A stretch of DNA of 13,456 nucleotides from Planctomycetota bacterium (GCA_022573485.1 JACZTW010000073.1:1-13456); one strand, 5' to 3'; counted from the first letter of the stretch, positions 1-7,457 are shown. Program-made: numbers and translations. Notes: generated by a model not told the origin, from the letters alone.

Positions 1-13
1 ATCGAGGTTCATC

Positions 14-256
14 ATGCACACAGTGGGTTCTTACGAGGCCAAGACACATCTATCCCGGTTGCTGCAGATGGTGGCGAAGGGCGAGAGTGTGACGATTACC
101 AAGCACGGCGTGCCCATTGCGCGACTTGTGCCGGCCAATGCGGACGCCAAACGCAAGCCGGCGCAGGTGATTGAGGAGCTGCGTGAGTTTCGCAGCGGGC
201 GCAAGCTCGGCAAGCTATCGTTGCGCAAGATGATCGAGGAAGGCAGGCGGTTCTGA
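14..256 (+). CDS. Phd/VapB-like antitoxin of a type II toxin-antitoxin pair
   Basis: This 80-residue protein is probably the antitoxin that binds and neutralises the PIN toxin encoded directly downstream, and that represses their shared promoter. The N-terminal half carries the Phd/YefM pattern: SYEAKTHLSRLLQMVAKGE, then VTITKHGVPIARLVP (about residues 6-40). That is the DNA-binding and dimerisation fold. The basic, probably flexible C terminus (about 45-80) is where such antitoxins contact the toxin. The family name rests on motif resemblance; pairing with the toxin is inferred from the overlap of its stop codon with the toxin start. The start at ATG 14 leaves only 13 bases upstream, so any promoter or operator lies outside the window. 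Confidence 0.88.
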   Translation: MHTVGSYEAKTHLSRLLQMVAKGESVTITKHGVPIARLVPANADAKRKPAQVIEELREFRSGRKLGKLSLRKMIEEGRRF

Positions 257-666
257 AGCCCTTCGTTCTGGACTGCTCGGTGGCGATGGCCTGGTGCTTC
301 GAGGACGAGGCGGCGGGCTATGCGGACGGTGTGCTCAAGAAGCTCGCCAAGCGCGAGGCGGTGGTGCCTGCGATCTGGCCGTTGGAGGTAGCGAACGTCT
401 TACTCGTCGGTGAGCGGCGCAAACGGCTGACCAAAGCCGACAGCAGCAGATTTCTGGAATTGCTGCAAGGCTTGCCTATTACAATTGACGTGCAGGCCAC
501 ATCGGGGGCGTTCAGCGAGATTATGTCCGTTGCGCGAAGCTTGACGATTTCCGCTTATGATGCCGCTTATGTGGAACTCGCCATGCGTGAGGGTTTGCAC
601 TTGGCCACGCTGGATGACAACCTGCGCAAGGCGGCGTCGAAGATTGGCGTTAAGCGGGTTAAGTAA
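253..666 (+). CDS. vapC: VapC-family PIN-domain ribonuclease toxin, probable CTG start
   Basis: This is a PIN-domain toxin, an Mg2+-dependent RNase that would cleave RNA when the antitoxin is lost. Read from CTG 253 it has 137 residues and all four acidic positions of the active site: D7 in FVLDCSVAMAW, E45 in WPLEVANVL, D103 in AYDAAYVELA and D121 in LATLDDNL. The first conventional start (GTG 280) would remove beta-strand 1 with D7. No ATG, GTG or TTG lies between the previous gene and D7 in this frame. CTG 253 overlaps the antitoxin stop as CTGA and has GAGGAAGG about 10 nt upstream, so a CTG start is the simplest reading. Family assignment is firm; the start codon is inference. A PIN protein outside a toxin-antitoxin role is unlikely given the neighbour. 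Confidence 0.85.
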   Translation: MKPFVLDCSVAMAWCFEDEAAGYADGVLKKLAKREAVVPAIWPLEVANVLLVGERRKRLTKADSSRFLELLQGLPITIDVQATSGAFSEIMSVARSLTISAYDAAYVELAMREGLHLATLDDNLRKAASKIGVKRVK

Positions 667-684
667 CCGGCCGCATGCGGCCGG
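667..684. repeat. Perfect 18-bp GC palindrome after vapC, possible terminator
   Basis: CCGGCCGCATGCGGCCGG is a perfect palindrome that begins right after the vapC stop codon and ends 34 nt before the hutU start. As RNA it can form a 7-bp GC stem with a CATG loop. No T-run follows (CTATATAGG instead), so a classical intrinsic terminator is not supported. It may be a weak terminator, an RNA stabiliser or a dispersed palindromic repeat. Confidence 0.5.
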
Positions 685-718
685 CTATATAGGGATAGTT
701 GAACGAAGGAACCATGCA

Positions 719-2396
719 ATGACGACGGCGACATTGGATATTGGCACGCCTCGCGAAGTGCGTGCGCCGCGGGGGACGCGACTGACGTGCAAGGGCTGGC
801 TTCAGGAAGCAGCCATGCGCATGCTGATGAACAATCTTGATCCCGAGGTGGCAGAGAAGCCCGACGAGCTGGTTGTTTACGGCGGCAGCGGTAAGGCGGC
901 GCGGACTTGGCGCGATTTTGAGGTTATCGTCGATGCGCTGAAGCAACTCGAAAACGATGAGACGCTGCTGGTGCAGTCCGGCCGGGCGGTGGGCGTGGCC
1001 AAGACGCACGAAGATGCTCCGCGCGTATTGATCGCCAACGCCAACCTCGTGCCGCACTGGGGCACGTGGGACGAGTTTCGGCGGCTCGAAGCGCTGGGCT
1101 TGACGATGTACGGCCAAATGACCGCCGGGAGCTGGATCTACATTGGCACGCAGGGCATTTTGCAGGGTACATATGAAACGCTCGGCGCACTCGCGCGCAC
1201 GCGTTTCGGCGGCGATTTGACCGGCAAGCTGGTCGTGACCGGTGGGCTCGGCGGCATGGGCGGCGCTCAGCCGCTGGCGGTGACCATGAACAACGGTTGC
1301 GTTTTGGTCGTCGAGGTCGATCGCGAACGCGCCCAGCGGCGGCTGGATACGAAATACTGCGACAAGCTGACGGACAAGCTCGACGAAGCGCTCGGCTGGC
1401 TGAACGATGCCAAATCCAAGCCGGGCGCTGTCGGTCGGGCTGATCGGCAATGCTGCCGACGTGCTGCCCGAATTGGTCAAGCGCAACATCACGCCGGATG
1501 TCGTGACCGATCAAACTTCGGCTCACGACGCGCTCAATGGGTATGTGCCGAACGGCATGAGTTATGACGACGCGTTGGCATTGCGGGCGTCCGATCCGGA
1601 CAAGTACATTGCCGAATCGATGCGGGCTATGGGCGAGCACATGCAGGCCATGCTCGATTTGCAGAAGCGCGGGGCGATCACGTTTGATTACGGCAACAAT
1701 CTCCGCGGGATGGCCGTCGAGGCGGGCGTGAAGAATGCGTTCGACGTGCCGGGCTTCGTGCCGGAGTACATTCGCCCGCTGTTTTGCGAGGGGCAGGGGC
1801 CTTTCCGGTGGGTTGCGCTATCCGGCGATCCAAACGACATCGCCGCGACCGACCAGGCCATTTTGGAGACCTTCCCCGAGAATGAGCACCTCTGCCGCTG
1901 GATTCGTTTGGCCGGCGAGCGGATTGCGTTTCAAGGGTTGCCGGCGCGGATCTGCTGGCTGGGATATGGCGAGCGGGCCAAGATGGGCAGAGTGTTCAAC
2001 GACTTGGTCCGCACGGGCAAGGTCAGTGCGCCGATTGTGATTGGCAGGGATCATCTCGATTGCGGCAGCGTCGCTTCGCCCAACCGCGAGACCGAGGGAA
2101 TGAAGGACGGCTCGGACGCCATTGCCGATTGGCCGATCTTGAATGCGCTGCTCAACACGGCCTGCGGTGCGAGTTGGGTTTCGGTGCATCATGGCGGCGG
2201 CGTGGGCATTGGTTTGGCCATCCACGCCGGGCAAGTCATCGTCGCCGACGGCACCGCCGCCGCCGAGCGCCGCCTCGAACGCGTCCTCACCGCCGACCCC
2301 GCCACCGGCATCTTCCGCCACGTCGATGCCGGATACCAAAAAGCCGAACAAATCGCCAAGCAGCGCGGCGTGAAGATACCCGGCAGAACTATGTGA
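719..2396 (+). pseudogene. hutU: Urocanate hydratase (urocanase), interrupted by one frameshift
   Basis: Urocanase converts urocanate to imidazolone-5-propionate with NAD+ as electrophile, the second step of histidine degradation. The first 234 codons (719-1420) contain the N-terminal domain and the NAD-binding GGLGGMGGAQ motif at residues 175-184. The family then continues one frame over (from about 1422) as RALSVGLIGNAADVLPELV, followed by DYGNNLRG, ARICWLGYGERA with the conserved Cys, DHLDCGSVASPNRETE and SVHHGGGVGIG. Joined, the parts give about 558 residues, the usual full length, so only 1-2 bases are wrong around 1412-1427. ATG 719 is preceded by AAGGA at 8 nt spacing. An out-of-frame ATG at 714 reads only two codons before a TGA overlapping the real start. 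A sequencing error, a recent pseudogene or real frameshifting are all possible; both halves look fully conserved. Confidence 0.9.
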
Positions 2397-2415
2397 TCCG
2401 AACTGGTACAATAAG

Positions 2416-2664
2416 ATGCCGACGATATACAGGTACAAGGGATTCCGGTTTCACTTCTACAGCGACGAAGGGCTGGAACCGCCCCATGTCCACATTCGTC
2501 GAGCAGAGGACACCTGCAAATTCTGGTTAGATTCCGTTTCACTGGCCTTTAATGACGGGATGAGAACATCAGAACTGAAGGAATTGGAAGGGATCGTCAT
2601 CGAGCATCGCGAGGAATTCCTGGAGAAGTGGCATGAGTACTTCGGCACAGACGAGCACTCCTAA
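2416..2664 (+). CDS. DUF4160 family small protein
   Basis: This 82-residue protein resembles DUF4160. It opens with MPTIYRYKGFRFHFYSDEG, then the family-typical PPHVHIRR stretch, a central segment and a helical end (about residues 50-82). Its 3' end overlaps the next gene, a DUF2442 protein, by 32 nt. DUF4160 and DUF2442 genes are often adjacent, and such pairs have been suggested to be toxin-antitoxin-like, but no activity is established that I know of. There is no clear Shine-Dalgarno before ATG 2416; a TACAAT word lies only 3 nt upstream, too close to act as its promoter. The gene starts 19 nt after hutU, so it may simply be read through from that transcript. Confidence 0.78.
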   Translation: MPTIYRYKGFRFHFYSDEGLEPPHVHIRRAEDTCKFWLDSVSLAFNDGMRTSELKELEGIVIEHREEFLEKWHEYFGTDEHS

Positions 2665-2887
2665 AGCACTCCGTGCGTGGGTGACCAACGGCAAAGTGTG
2701 GATCGAACTCGAAGACGGGCGAGAGATCGGCTTCCCCGTGGAGAAGTTTTCCCGGCTCAAGGGCGCCTCTGCTGACGACTTGGCGAAGGTCAAGATCGAA
2801 GCACGCGGAAAGGCCCTGCGCTGGGATGAACTCGACGAGGACATTACCGTCGAAGGCATCCTCGCCGGCCGGTGGCACGCAGGTTGA
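2633..2887 (+). CDS. DUF2442 family small protein
   Basis: This 84-residue protein resembles DUF2442: a short beta-rich N-terminal segment (RAWVTNGKVWIELEDGREIGFPVEKF, about residues 14-39), then a charged helix (about 40-59), and an acidic WDELDEDITVEGILAG stretch near the end. The latter resembles the conserved C-terminal motif of the family. It overlaps the DUF4160 gene by 32 nt at its start and ends 4 nt before the hutI start, so it is translationally tied to both neighbours. Together with DUF4160 it forms a two-gene cassette placed between two hut genes. A toxin-antitoxin-like role is only a suggestion from gene pairing. Confidence 0.78.
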   Translation: MSTSAQTSTPKALRAWVTNGKVWIELEDGREIGFPVEKFSRLKGASADDLAKVKIEARGKALRWDELDEDITVEGILAGRWHAG

Positions 2888-2891
2888 CAAT

Positions 2892-4187
2892 TTGACTACC
2901 ATTATTGAAAACATCGGTCAACTCGTGGTCGTGCCACAGGGCCCGGTGCTCGGCCCGACGATGGGGCGGGTGGAGGTCATCGACGACGCTGCCGTCGTGA
3001 TCGAGGGTGATCGCATCGCGTGGTTCGGACGTGAATCCGATCTTCCCGAGGCGCAAGCCACCGAGCCGCGGGCTTCAGCCCGCGCGGACGCGGAGGTAGT
3101 TGACGCTGAGGTCATCGACGCCCGGGGCGGATGCGTGATTCCGGGGTTGATTGATTGTCATACGCACACAGTCTTCGCCGGCACGCGCGAGCACGAATTT
3201 GTGCAGCGCAGCGAGGGCCGGAGTTATGTCGAGATTGCCGAGGCGGGCGGCGGGATTCGCAGCACCATGCGGCATGTCCGCGATGCCACGAAAGAAGAAT
3301 TGATCGCCCTGGCCCAGCCGCGGCTGATGCGCATGTTGGAGCAGGGCGTGACCACGGTCGAAATCAAGAGCGGCTACGGCCTGCGGGTCGAAGACGAGTT
3401 GAAGATGCTCGAAGCCGTGGCGGAACTCGATGCCCACTTGCCGATGGACGTAGTGGGCACCTATCTCGCTGCCCACACCGTTCCGCCGGAGTACGAAGGC
3501 AACGCGAGCGGCTATCTGGACAGCATCCTGAATGACGGCGTGCTCACGAGAATCGCGAGCGTGGGCCTGGCGGAGTTCTGCGACGTGTTCTGCGAGCGCT
3601 CGGCCTTTAGCGTGGAGGATTCCCGCCGCGTGCTCGAAACCGCCAAGGCTCGGGGCCTGCTGCCCAAGGTTCACGCCGATCAAATCACGCAGATGGGCGC
3701 CAGCAGGTTGGCCGGCGAGGTCGGCGCGATCTCGGCGGACCACTTGGAGTGCATCGACGAAGCGGGCATGGCGGCGCTGAAGCAGGCCGGCACCATCGCG
3801 GTGCTGCTGCCGGGGTGCAGTTTCTTTCTCGGCGTCGCGCAGGCGCCGGCCCGCAAGCTGATCGACTTTGGCCTGCCGGTGGCGTTGGCGACGGACTACA
3901 ATCCCGGCTCGAGCATGGTGGGATGGCTGCCACTGGTGATGAGCATGGCCTGCACGCAAATGCGCATGACGCCGACCGAAGCGCTCGTCGCAGCCACCGC
4001 CAACGCCGCAGCCGCCATCAACCGCCACCAACGCCTCGGCGCCATCGCCGTGGGTATGGAGGCTGATCTCGTGGTGCTGGGCGTGCCGAATTTCGACCGC
4101 TTCCTGTACGAAGTCGGGCACTATCCCGTGCAAAAGGTCATCAAGAACGGCTTGGTCGTGGTGGATGTGGATGCTGACAGAGCCTGA
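2892..4187 (+). CDS. hutI: Imidazolonepropionase, TTG start
   Basis: HutI is a metal-dependent amidohydrolase that opens imidazolone-5-propionate to N-formimino-glutamate, the step after urocanase. From TTG 2892 it has 431 residues. Metal and active-site motifs are all present: CHTHTVFAGTRE (H90, H92), EIKSGYGL, LAAHTVPPEY (H195), LPKVHADQ (H261) and ALATDYNPGS (D335). An open frame extends back to an ATG at 2826, but that would overlap most of the DUF2442 tail, and family similarity begins at TTIIENIGQL. TTG 2892, with AGGT 7 nt upstream and 4 nt after the previous stop, fits best. Residues about 52-75 contain roughly 17 extra amino acids, partly encoded by a small palindrome. It probably belongs to a hut transcript with hutU. 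Confidence 0.93.
   Translation: MTTIIENIGQLVVVPQGPVLGPTMGRVEVIDDAAVVIEGDRIAWFGRESDLPEAQATEPRASARADAEVVDAEVIDARGGCVIPGLIDCHTHTVFAGTREHEFVQRSEGRSYVEIAEAGGGIRSTMRHVRDATKEELIALAQPRLMRMLEQGVTTVEIKSGYGLRVEDELKMLEAVAELDAHLPMDVVGTYLAAHTVPPEYEGNASGYLDSILNDGVLTRIASVGLAEFCDVFCERSAFSVEDSRRVLETAKARGLLPKVHADQITQMGASRLAGEVGAISADHLECIDEAGMAALKQAGTIAVLLPGCSFFLGVAQAPARKLIDFGLPVALATDYNPGSSMVGWLPLVMSMACTQMRMTPTEALVAATANAAAAINRHQRLGAIAVGMEADLVVLGVPNFDRFLYEVGHYPVQKVIKNGLVVVDVDADRA
3067..3084. repeat. Small GC palindrome read in frame inside hutI
   Basis: CGCGGGCT and AGCCCGCG form 8-bp inverted arms around a 2-nt centre. The element encodes part of the PRASARAD stretch, which falls in a region of HutI that is longer than I expect for the family. 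GCGGGCT-TC-AGCCCGC-type palindromes are reminiscent of short dispersed repeats in planctomycete genomes; that link is from memory. Confidence 0.5.
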
Positions 4188-4227
4188 ACTTGCAGAGGCC
4201 ACGAAGGCTTCATACACTGTCGTTTCG

Positions 4228-4320
<93 letters not shown>

Positions 4321-4323
4321 GCT

Positions 4324-4410
4324 GGAGAGATGTCCGAGTGGCTGAAGGAGCACGCTTGGAAAGCGTGTGTGCGGGTAACCGTACCGGGGGTTCGAATCCC
4401 TCTCTCTCCG
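4324..4410 (+). tRNA. tRNA-Ser(GGA)
   Basis: The 87-nt sequence folds as a class II tRNA. The acceptor stem is GGAGAGA/TCTCTCC with discriminator G at 4410. The anticodon stem CACGC/GCGTG holds the loop TTGGAAA, giving anticodon GGA (4358-4360), which reads UCC and UCU. A long variable arm (CGGGTAACCG) typical of serine tRNAs follows, then a T-arm with GGTTCGAATCC. The 3' CCA is not encoded (GATA follows), so it must be added by tRNA nucleotidyltransferase. The gene sits alone between hutI and the chemotaxis operon. Confidence 0.95.
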
Positions 4411-4786
4411 ATATTTGAACGAGGCCATCCAGAAGCGTTGTCGTTCAGGAATTTCTGCGATTTTTCGATTGCTTGGGGGGATGATTGCCCCCAAATCATC
4501 CCAGAAGACGGGACTTCCTCCCCGAACCGCATCTTTACCAACCTTGCACCATCAGAGACGCCTTTGCGCCACGCCTTGCGGCGTTGCTCGAGGCTCGTTT
4601 GCTCAGGGCATTCGCCTCGCGCTGGGCACGCCGAAGGCAACCGCGCACTTGGGCAGCCGATCTCGCCATCGGCAGGTTCTTCTTTTTTACACGTTCAAAC
4701 GATACCAGTAGCGGCATGCAATCAGCTCTCGACTCACGAGCTAAAGTCGCGTAGTCCGTTAGAAAGTCGGACTTGGCCATTAGTTT
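4411..4786. other. Intergenic stretch between tRNA-Ser and cheB
   Basis: I see no convincing gene in these 376 bases. They hold a 9-bp-arm hairpin (4478-4502) and a weaker one just past the cheB stop: AGTCCG at 4753-4758 pairs with CGGACT at 4768-4773 around a 9-nt loop. The weaker one lies where a terminator for the leftward operon would be expected, but no U-tract follows in that direction. Open frames on both strands here have no recognisable motifs and no ribosome binding site. Confidence 0.5.
4478..4502. other. Hairpin with 9-bp perfect arms
   Basis: GGGATGATT (4478-4486) and AATCATCCC (4494-4502) are perfect inverted arms around the loop GCCCCCA. No T-run follows on either strand, so it is not a textbook terminator. 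It lies 68 nt after the tRNA and may end or process that transcript. Confidence 0.4.
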
Positions 4787-5893
4787 CTATGATCTTGCGA
4801 GTTGTGCGGCGCCATGCGGGGACGCATGCAGCGCTCGGACTACGTTTGGAAAGATGTCCTGGAGGGCAACTGATTGGTCTACATTCCCCAGTTTTACCGC
4901 AGCTTTTGGCATTCCATATACGATGGAGGAATCGGCATCCTGCGCGATCGTAGAGCCGCCTGCCCGCTGTATCTCGCCGATGGCCTCGGCGCCGTCATTG
5001 CCCATCCCCGTCATTATTATTCCTGTGCAATTGCTTCCACAGACCTCTGCCACCGAGCGAAGGAGCCGGTCCACCGAGGGGCGGTGGCTGCACACCGTCG
5101 GCCCCTGGTCCAGGTCAACGACGAGTTTCTTTGCGCGCCTCCGGACGGTCATGTGCCAGTCGCCCGGAGCGATGAACACGTGGTCAGCTCGCACCTCATC
5201 ACCGCGCTCCGCCTCTTTGACGTTCAAATCGGTCATCCGATTGAGACGCTCGGCGAAACTCTTGGTGAATCCGGCCGGCATGTGTTGCGTGATCAACACG
5301 GCCGGCATGTGTTCTGGAAGATCTGGAAAGATATCAGCCAGAGATGCAGGCCCGCCGCAACTGATCCCGATCGCGATCACGTGCTGTGGGTCAAAGGAAA
5401 ACTCGCCCGTCGATACTCGTTGCTTCGACGGCACGAGGCACTTGTCCGCGCCGGCGGCGACGCGCCAAAGAGCCGCCATGTTGGTGTCGGCAGCCTGTTT
5501 GACTTTGGCGATCAAGACGGGAGCGATATCGCGGAGGTCGGCCCCTTTGCCGCCGGTGGGCTTGGATACGTAGTCCACGGCGCCGGCTTCCATCGCCTCG
5601 AGCGTTTTCTGGGTTCCCGCCTGCGTATGACTCGACACCATGACCACCGGCACGGGGCAGTCGCTCATCACTTCACGAAGGAGGGCGATGCCATCCATGC
5701 CCGGCATCTCGATATCCATGGTCACGACATCGGGACATTGCTCTCTGATCTTTTGCAGAGCCACCGGGCCACTCCCCGCGGTATCGATGACCTCGACCTG
5801 CGGGTCCGATTCGAGGAGTTGCCTGATCGTCGCGCGCATCAATGCAGCGTCGTCGACCACGATGCACTTGATTGTTTCCACGGTATTTGCCAT
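4787..5893 (-). CDS. cheB: Chemotaxis protein-glutamate methylesterase/glutamine deamidase
   Basis: CheB removes methyl groups from, and deamidates, receptor glutamines when phosphorylated by CheA, giving adaptation opposite to CheR. The 368 residues show a receiver domain (about 8-125) with D14/D15, phospho-acceptor D60 in TMDIEMPGMDG and K111 in VSKPTGG. A linker and the methylesterase domain (about 170-355) follow, with catalytic S178 (GISCGGP), H204 (ITQHMP) and D300 (MTGMGNDG). The Ser motif reads S-C-G-G where S-T-G-G is more usual. It begins 6 nt after the cheY stop and is the last gene of the leftward operon. Length and motifs are normal for the family. Confidence 0.96.
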   Translation of the reverse strand: MANTVETIKCIVVDDAALMRATIRQLLESDPQVEVIDTAGSGPVALQKIREQCPDVVTMDIEMPGMDGIALLREVMSDCPVPVVMVSSHTQAGTQKTLEAMEAGAVDYVSKPTGGKGADLRDIAPVLIAKVKQAADTNMAALWRVAAGADKCLVPSKQRVSTGEFSFDPQHVIAIGISCGGPASLADIFPDLPEHMPAVLITQHMPAGFTKSFAERLNRMTDLNVKEAERGDEVRADHVFIAPGDWHMTVRRRAKKLVVDLDQGPTVCSHRPSVDRLLRSVAEVCGSNCTGIIMTGMGNDGAEAIGEIQRAGGSTIAQDADSSIVYGMPKAAVKLGNVDQSVALQDIFPNVVRALHASPHGAAQLARS

Positions 5894-5899
5894 TTGCGC

Positions 5900-6280
5900 T
5901 CACGCAGCCGCCGGGCTCTGCCCCAACGCTCGCCGGACGGCTTTCATCACTCGCGATTCGTCGAATGGCTTGACGATATACTCGGTCGCCCCGGAACGGA
6001 TCGCCTCCAGCAGGTTCTCTCTCTGATCGACGGCGGACACGATCACGACCTTCGCTTTGTGGTCACGGCCGCGAATGGCCTGCAACGCCTCCATGCCCCC
6101 CATTTCGGGCATGACCATATCCATCGTCACGAGGTCTGGATTCAGTTCTTCATACAATTGGACCGCTTCCCTGCCATTGACGGCCTCGCCGACAATCTCA
6201 AAGCCGGCGTCCTCGAGAATCCGCTTGAGCATTGCTCTCATAAATGCCGCATCGTCTACGATGAGGATGGTTGCAGCCAT
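5900..6280 (-). CDS. cheY: CheY-type single-domain response regulator
   Basis: This is a stand-alone 126-residue receiver domain. It has the acidic pair D9/D10 (ILIVDDAAF), phospho-acceptor D54 (TMDMVMPEM), S82 (VIVSAVD) and K104 (YIVKPFD), all in their usual positions. In a chemotaxis operon its likely role is to carry the phosphate signal from CheA to the output, for example a flagellar switch or a pilus motor; the sequence does not say which. ATG 6280 is preceded by AAAGGTG at 5 nt spacing. It lies between cheD and cheB, beside cheC and cheD, whose products commonly act on CheY-P. Confidence 0.94.
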   Translation of the reverse strand: MAATILIVDDAAFMRAMLKRILEDAGFEIVGEAVNGREAVQLYEELNPDLVTMDMVMPEMGGMEALQAIRGRDHKAKVVIVSAVDQRENLLEAIRSGATEYIVKPFDESRVMKAVRRALGQSPAAA

Positions 6281-6312
6281 ATCACACCTTTCAGATCAGA
6301 ATGGGAGCCCGC

Positions 6313-6852
6313 CTAAATGATGACCGGCTCGGAACCGATGATCGCAACCTCAACGTTTCCAGTGTCGGGGTGCACGCGAACCTTTCGTCCCTTCGTGCCT
6401 CCGACAGCCTCGGCGATGATCGGGATCTCATGAGCTTGGAACCGTCTTCGGGCAGCTTCGACGTTGCGCTCGCCAAGTTGGGCGCCGTTGTTCGCTGTTT
6501 CAAACATCGCAGCCCCGCCTACCAGTTTGGCTCTCAAACGGGTTTTGGACGCGCCCAGCGCCGTCAGCCGAACGACTAAATTGTCGACAGCCTGGTCCGC
6601 AAACTTGCCAAGCTCCTCGATTTCTTCGGAGCCCTGCGGCAGAATGCTGTGTGCCAGGCCGGCAATACGTAGATGCAGGTCGAAGAGGACGATCCCAACG
6701 CACGATCCAAGAACCGTGCGCAGCTTCTCCGGCGCTGCTGCAATCTTGAGCGCCCCGATACCAACCATGTGGATCCTGGGCTCGCCGTCCCGCGTCGCAG
6801 CGGCAGTTGCCGCCATGTCGGCCGATTGACATACTTGTGCCCCTCGCGTCAT
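6313..6852 (-). CDS. cheD: Chemoreceptor glutamine deamidase CheD
   Basis: CheD deamidates receptor glutamines and, in CheC/CheD systems, binds CheC and raises its CheY-P phosphatase activity. The 179-residue protein has the catalytic Cys in VLGSCVGIVLFD (C51), the His in AGLAHSILP (H68) and the LVGGAAMF core (110-117). About 25 residues precede the family core, rich in Ala and Thr. The start overlaps the cheC stop by 4 nt (ATGA), indicating translational coupling and supporting a joint function. An internal ATG at residue 13 is a possible alternative start. Confidence 0.92.
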   Translation of the reverse strand: MTRGAQVCQSADMAATAAATRDGEPRIHMVGIGALKIAAAPEKLRTVLGSCVGIVLFDLHLRIAGLAHSILPQGSEEIEELGKFADQAVDNLVVRLTALGASKTRLRAKLVGGAAMFETANNGAQLGERNVEAARRRFQAHEIPIIAEAVGGTKGRKVRVHPDTGNVEVAIIGSEPVII

Positions 6853-7457
6853 GTCAGCAACGCCTCCATGACTTTGAGCGTCTTGGGATCAGGAAGAACA
6901 AACAACCACCAATCGAGTTCCGTGTCGTTGATCTTGAAAGAGGCAGAAATCATCAGCGCCTGATTGCTCGTCGCAGCCTGCTCCAAGACCAGGGGCTCAA
7001 TCAGAGCCCCGGCCATATCCTGAAGCAATGTGGGTGCGGTCGGCACGGCCCGGACGCCGAGTGAATTCGCCAGACTGTTTATGAATGCGCTGCTGACGAT
7101 GTTTCCGGTTTCCTGAATCGCAGATTGCTCCATCTCTCCGAGCGTCACAGTCGTGCCGACCGGCTGCTGCATGAGTGTGTCCGCAATGCCGTATGCGACC
7201 TCCTCCGGAAATGCGAGCAGCACATGGCCACCCAATGAGCCGGCGATCATGGTGTGCACGGCGACGATGACCTCTTCGGGGCCACACATGAGTTCGGCGA
7301 GGTCCTCCAAAGGCACTACCTTGAAGCCTCCCGTGGTAATCTGAACCGATCGACCGAACCACCTGCTCAATGCCTGCGAGGCGTTCTCGGCGCCGTTCAG
7401 CGCAATTGTATCCATGAAGCCCTGCTTCGCCGGATCGATTGCCATGGGTGAGGTCAC
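6849..7457 (-). CDS. cheC: CheC-family CheY-P phosphatase with one retained active site
   Basis: This 202-residue protein belongs to the CheC/CheX/FliY phosphatases that dephosphorylate CheY-P. The second helix carries the full signature (D/S)-x3-E-x2-N-x22-P as S112, E116, N119 and P142. The first pseudo-symmetric helix (GFMDTIALNGAENASQALS, residues 13-31) aligns to the other CheC active site, but by my alignment holds G13, T17, L20 and G43, so that site is lost. The start is GTG 7457, overlapping the cheA stop by 4 nt (GTGA), with AGAGGTG 5 nt upstream. An ATG four codons inside is the alternative. Its direct coupling to cheD favours CheC over CheX. Confidence 0.85.
   Translation of the reverse strand: MTSPMAIDPAKQGFMDTIALNGAENASQALSRWFGRSVQITTGGFKVVPLEDLAELMCGPEEVIVAVHTMIAGSLGGHVLLAFPEEVAYGIADTLMQQPVGTTVTLGEMEQSAIQETGNIVSSAFINSLANSLGVRAVPTAPTLLQDMAGALIEPLVLEQAATSNQALMISASFKINDTELDWWLFVLPDPKTLKVMEALLT

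Noticed and set aside
659..1492. 277-codon - strand frame opposite hutU
   Set aside because: It is antisense to conserved urocanase sequence and has no recognisable domain.
2407..2412. TACAAT as a promoter -10 for the DUF4160 gene
   Set aside because: It is only 3 nt from the start codon and has no -35 partner, so transcription would begin inside the start codon.
3075..4217. 380-codon - strand frame opposite hutI
   Set aside because: It is antisense to a complete amidohydrolase with intact motifs; the His-rich composition is a shadow of Val/Met/Cys codons.
4753..4773. Intrinsic terminator of the che operon
   Set aside because: The stem has only 6 bp with a 9-nt loop, and no U-tract follows in the direction of transcription.
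4535..4780. 81-codon - strand frame just downstream of cheB
   Set aside because: It has no ribosome binding site, Arg/Ala-rich low-complexity content and no motif; it could only be read through from the che mRNA.
4874..6316. 480-codon + strand frame opposite cheB and cheY
   Set aside because: It is antisense to two fully conserved genes, has no family motifs and reflects GC-rich codon use.
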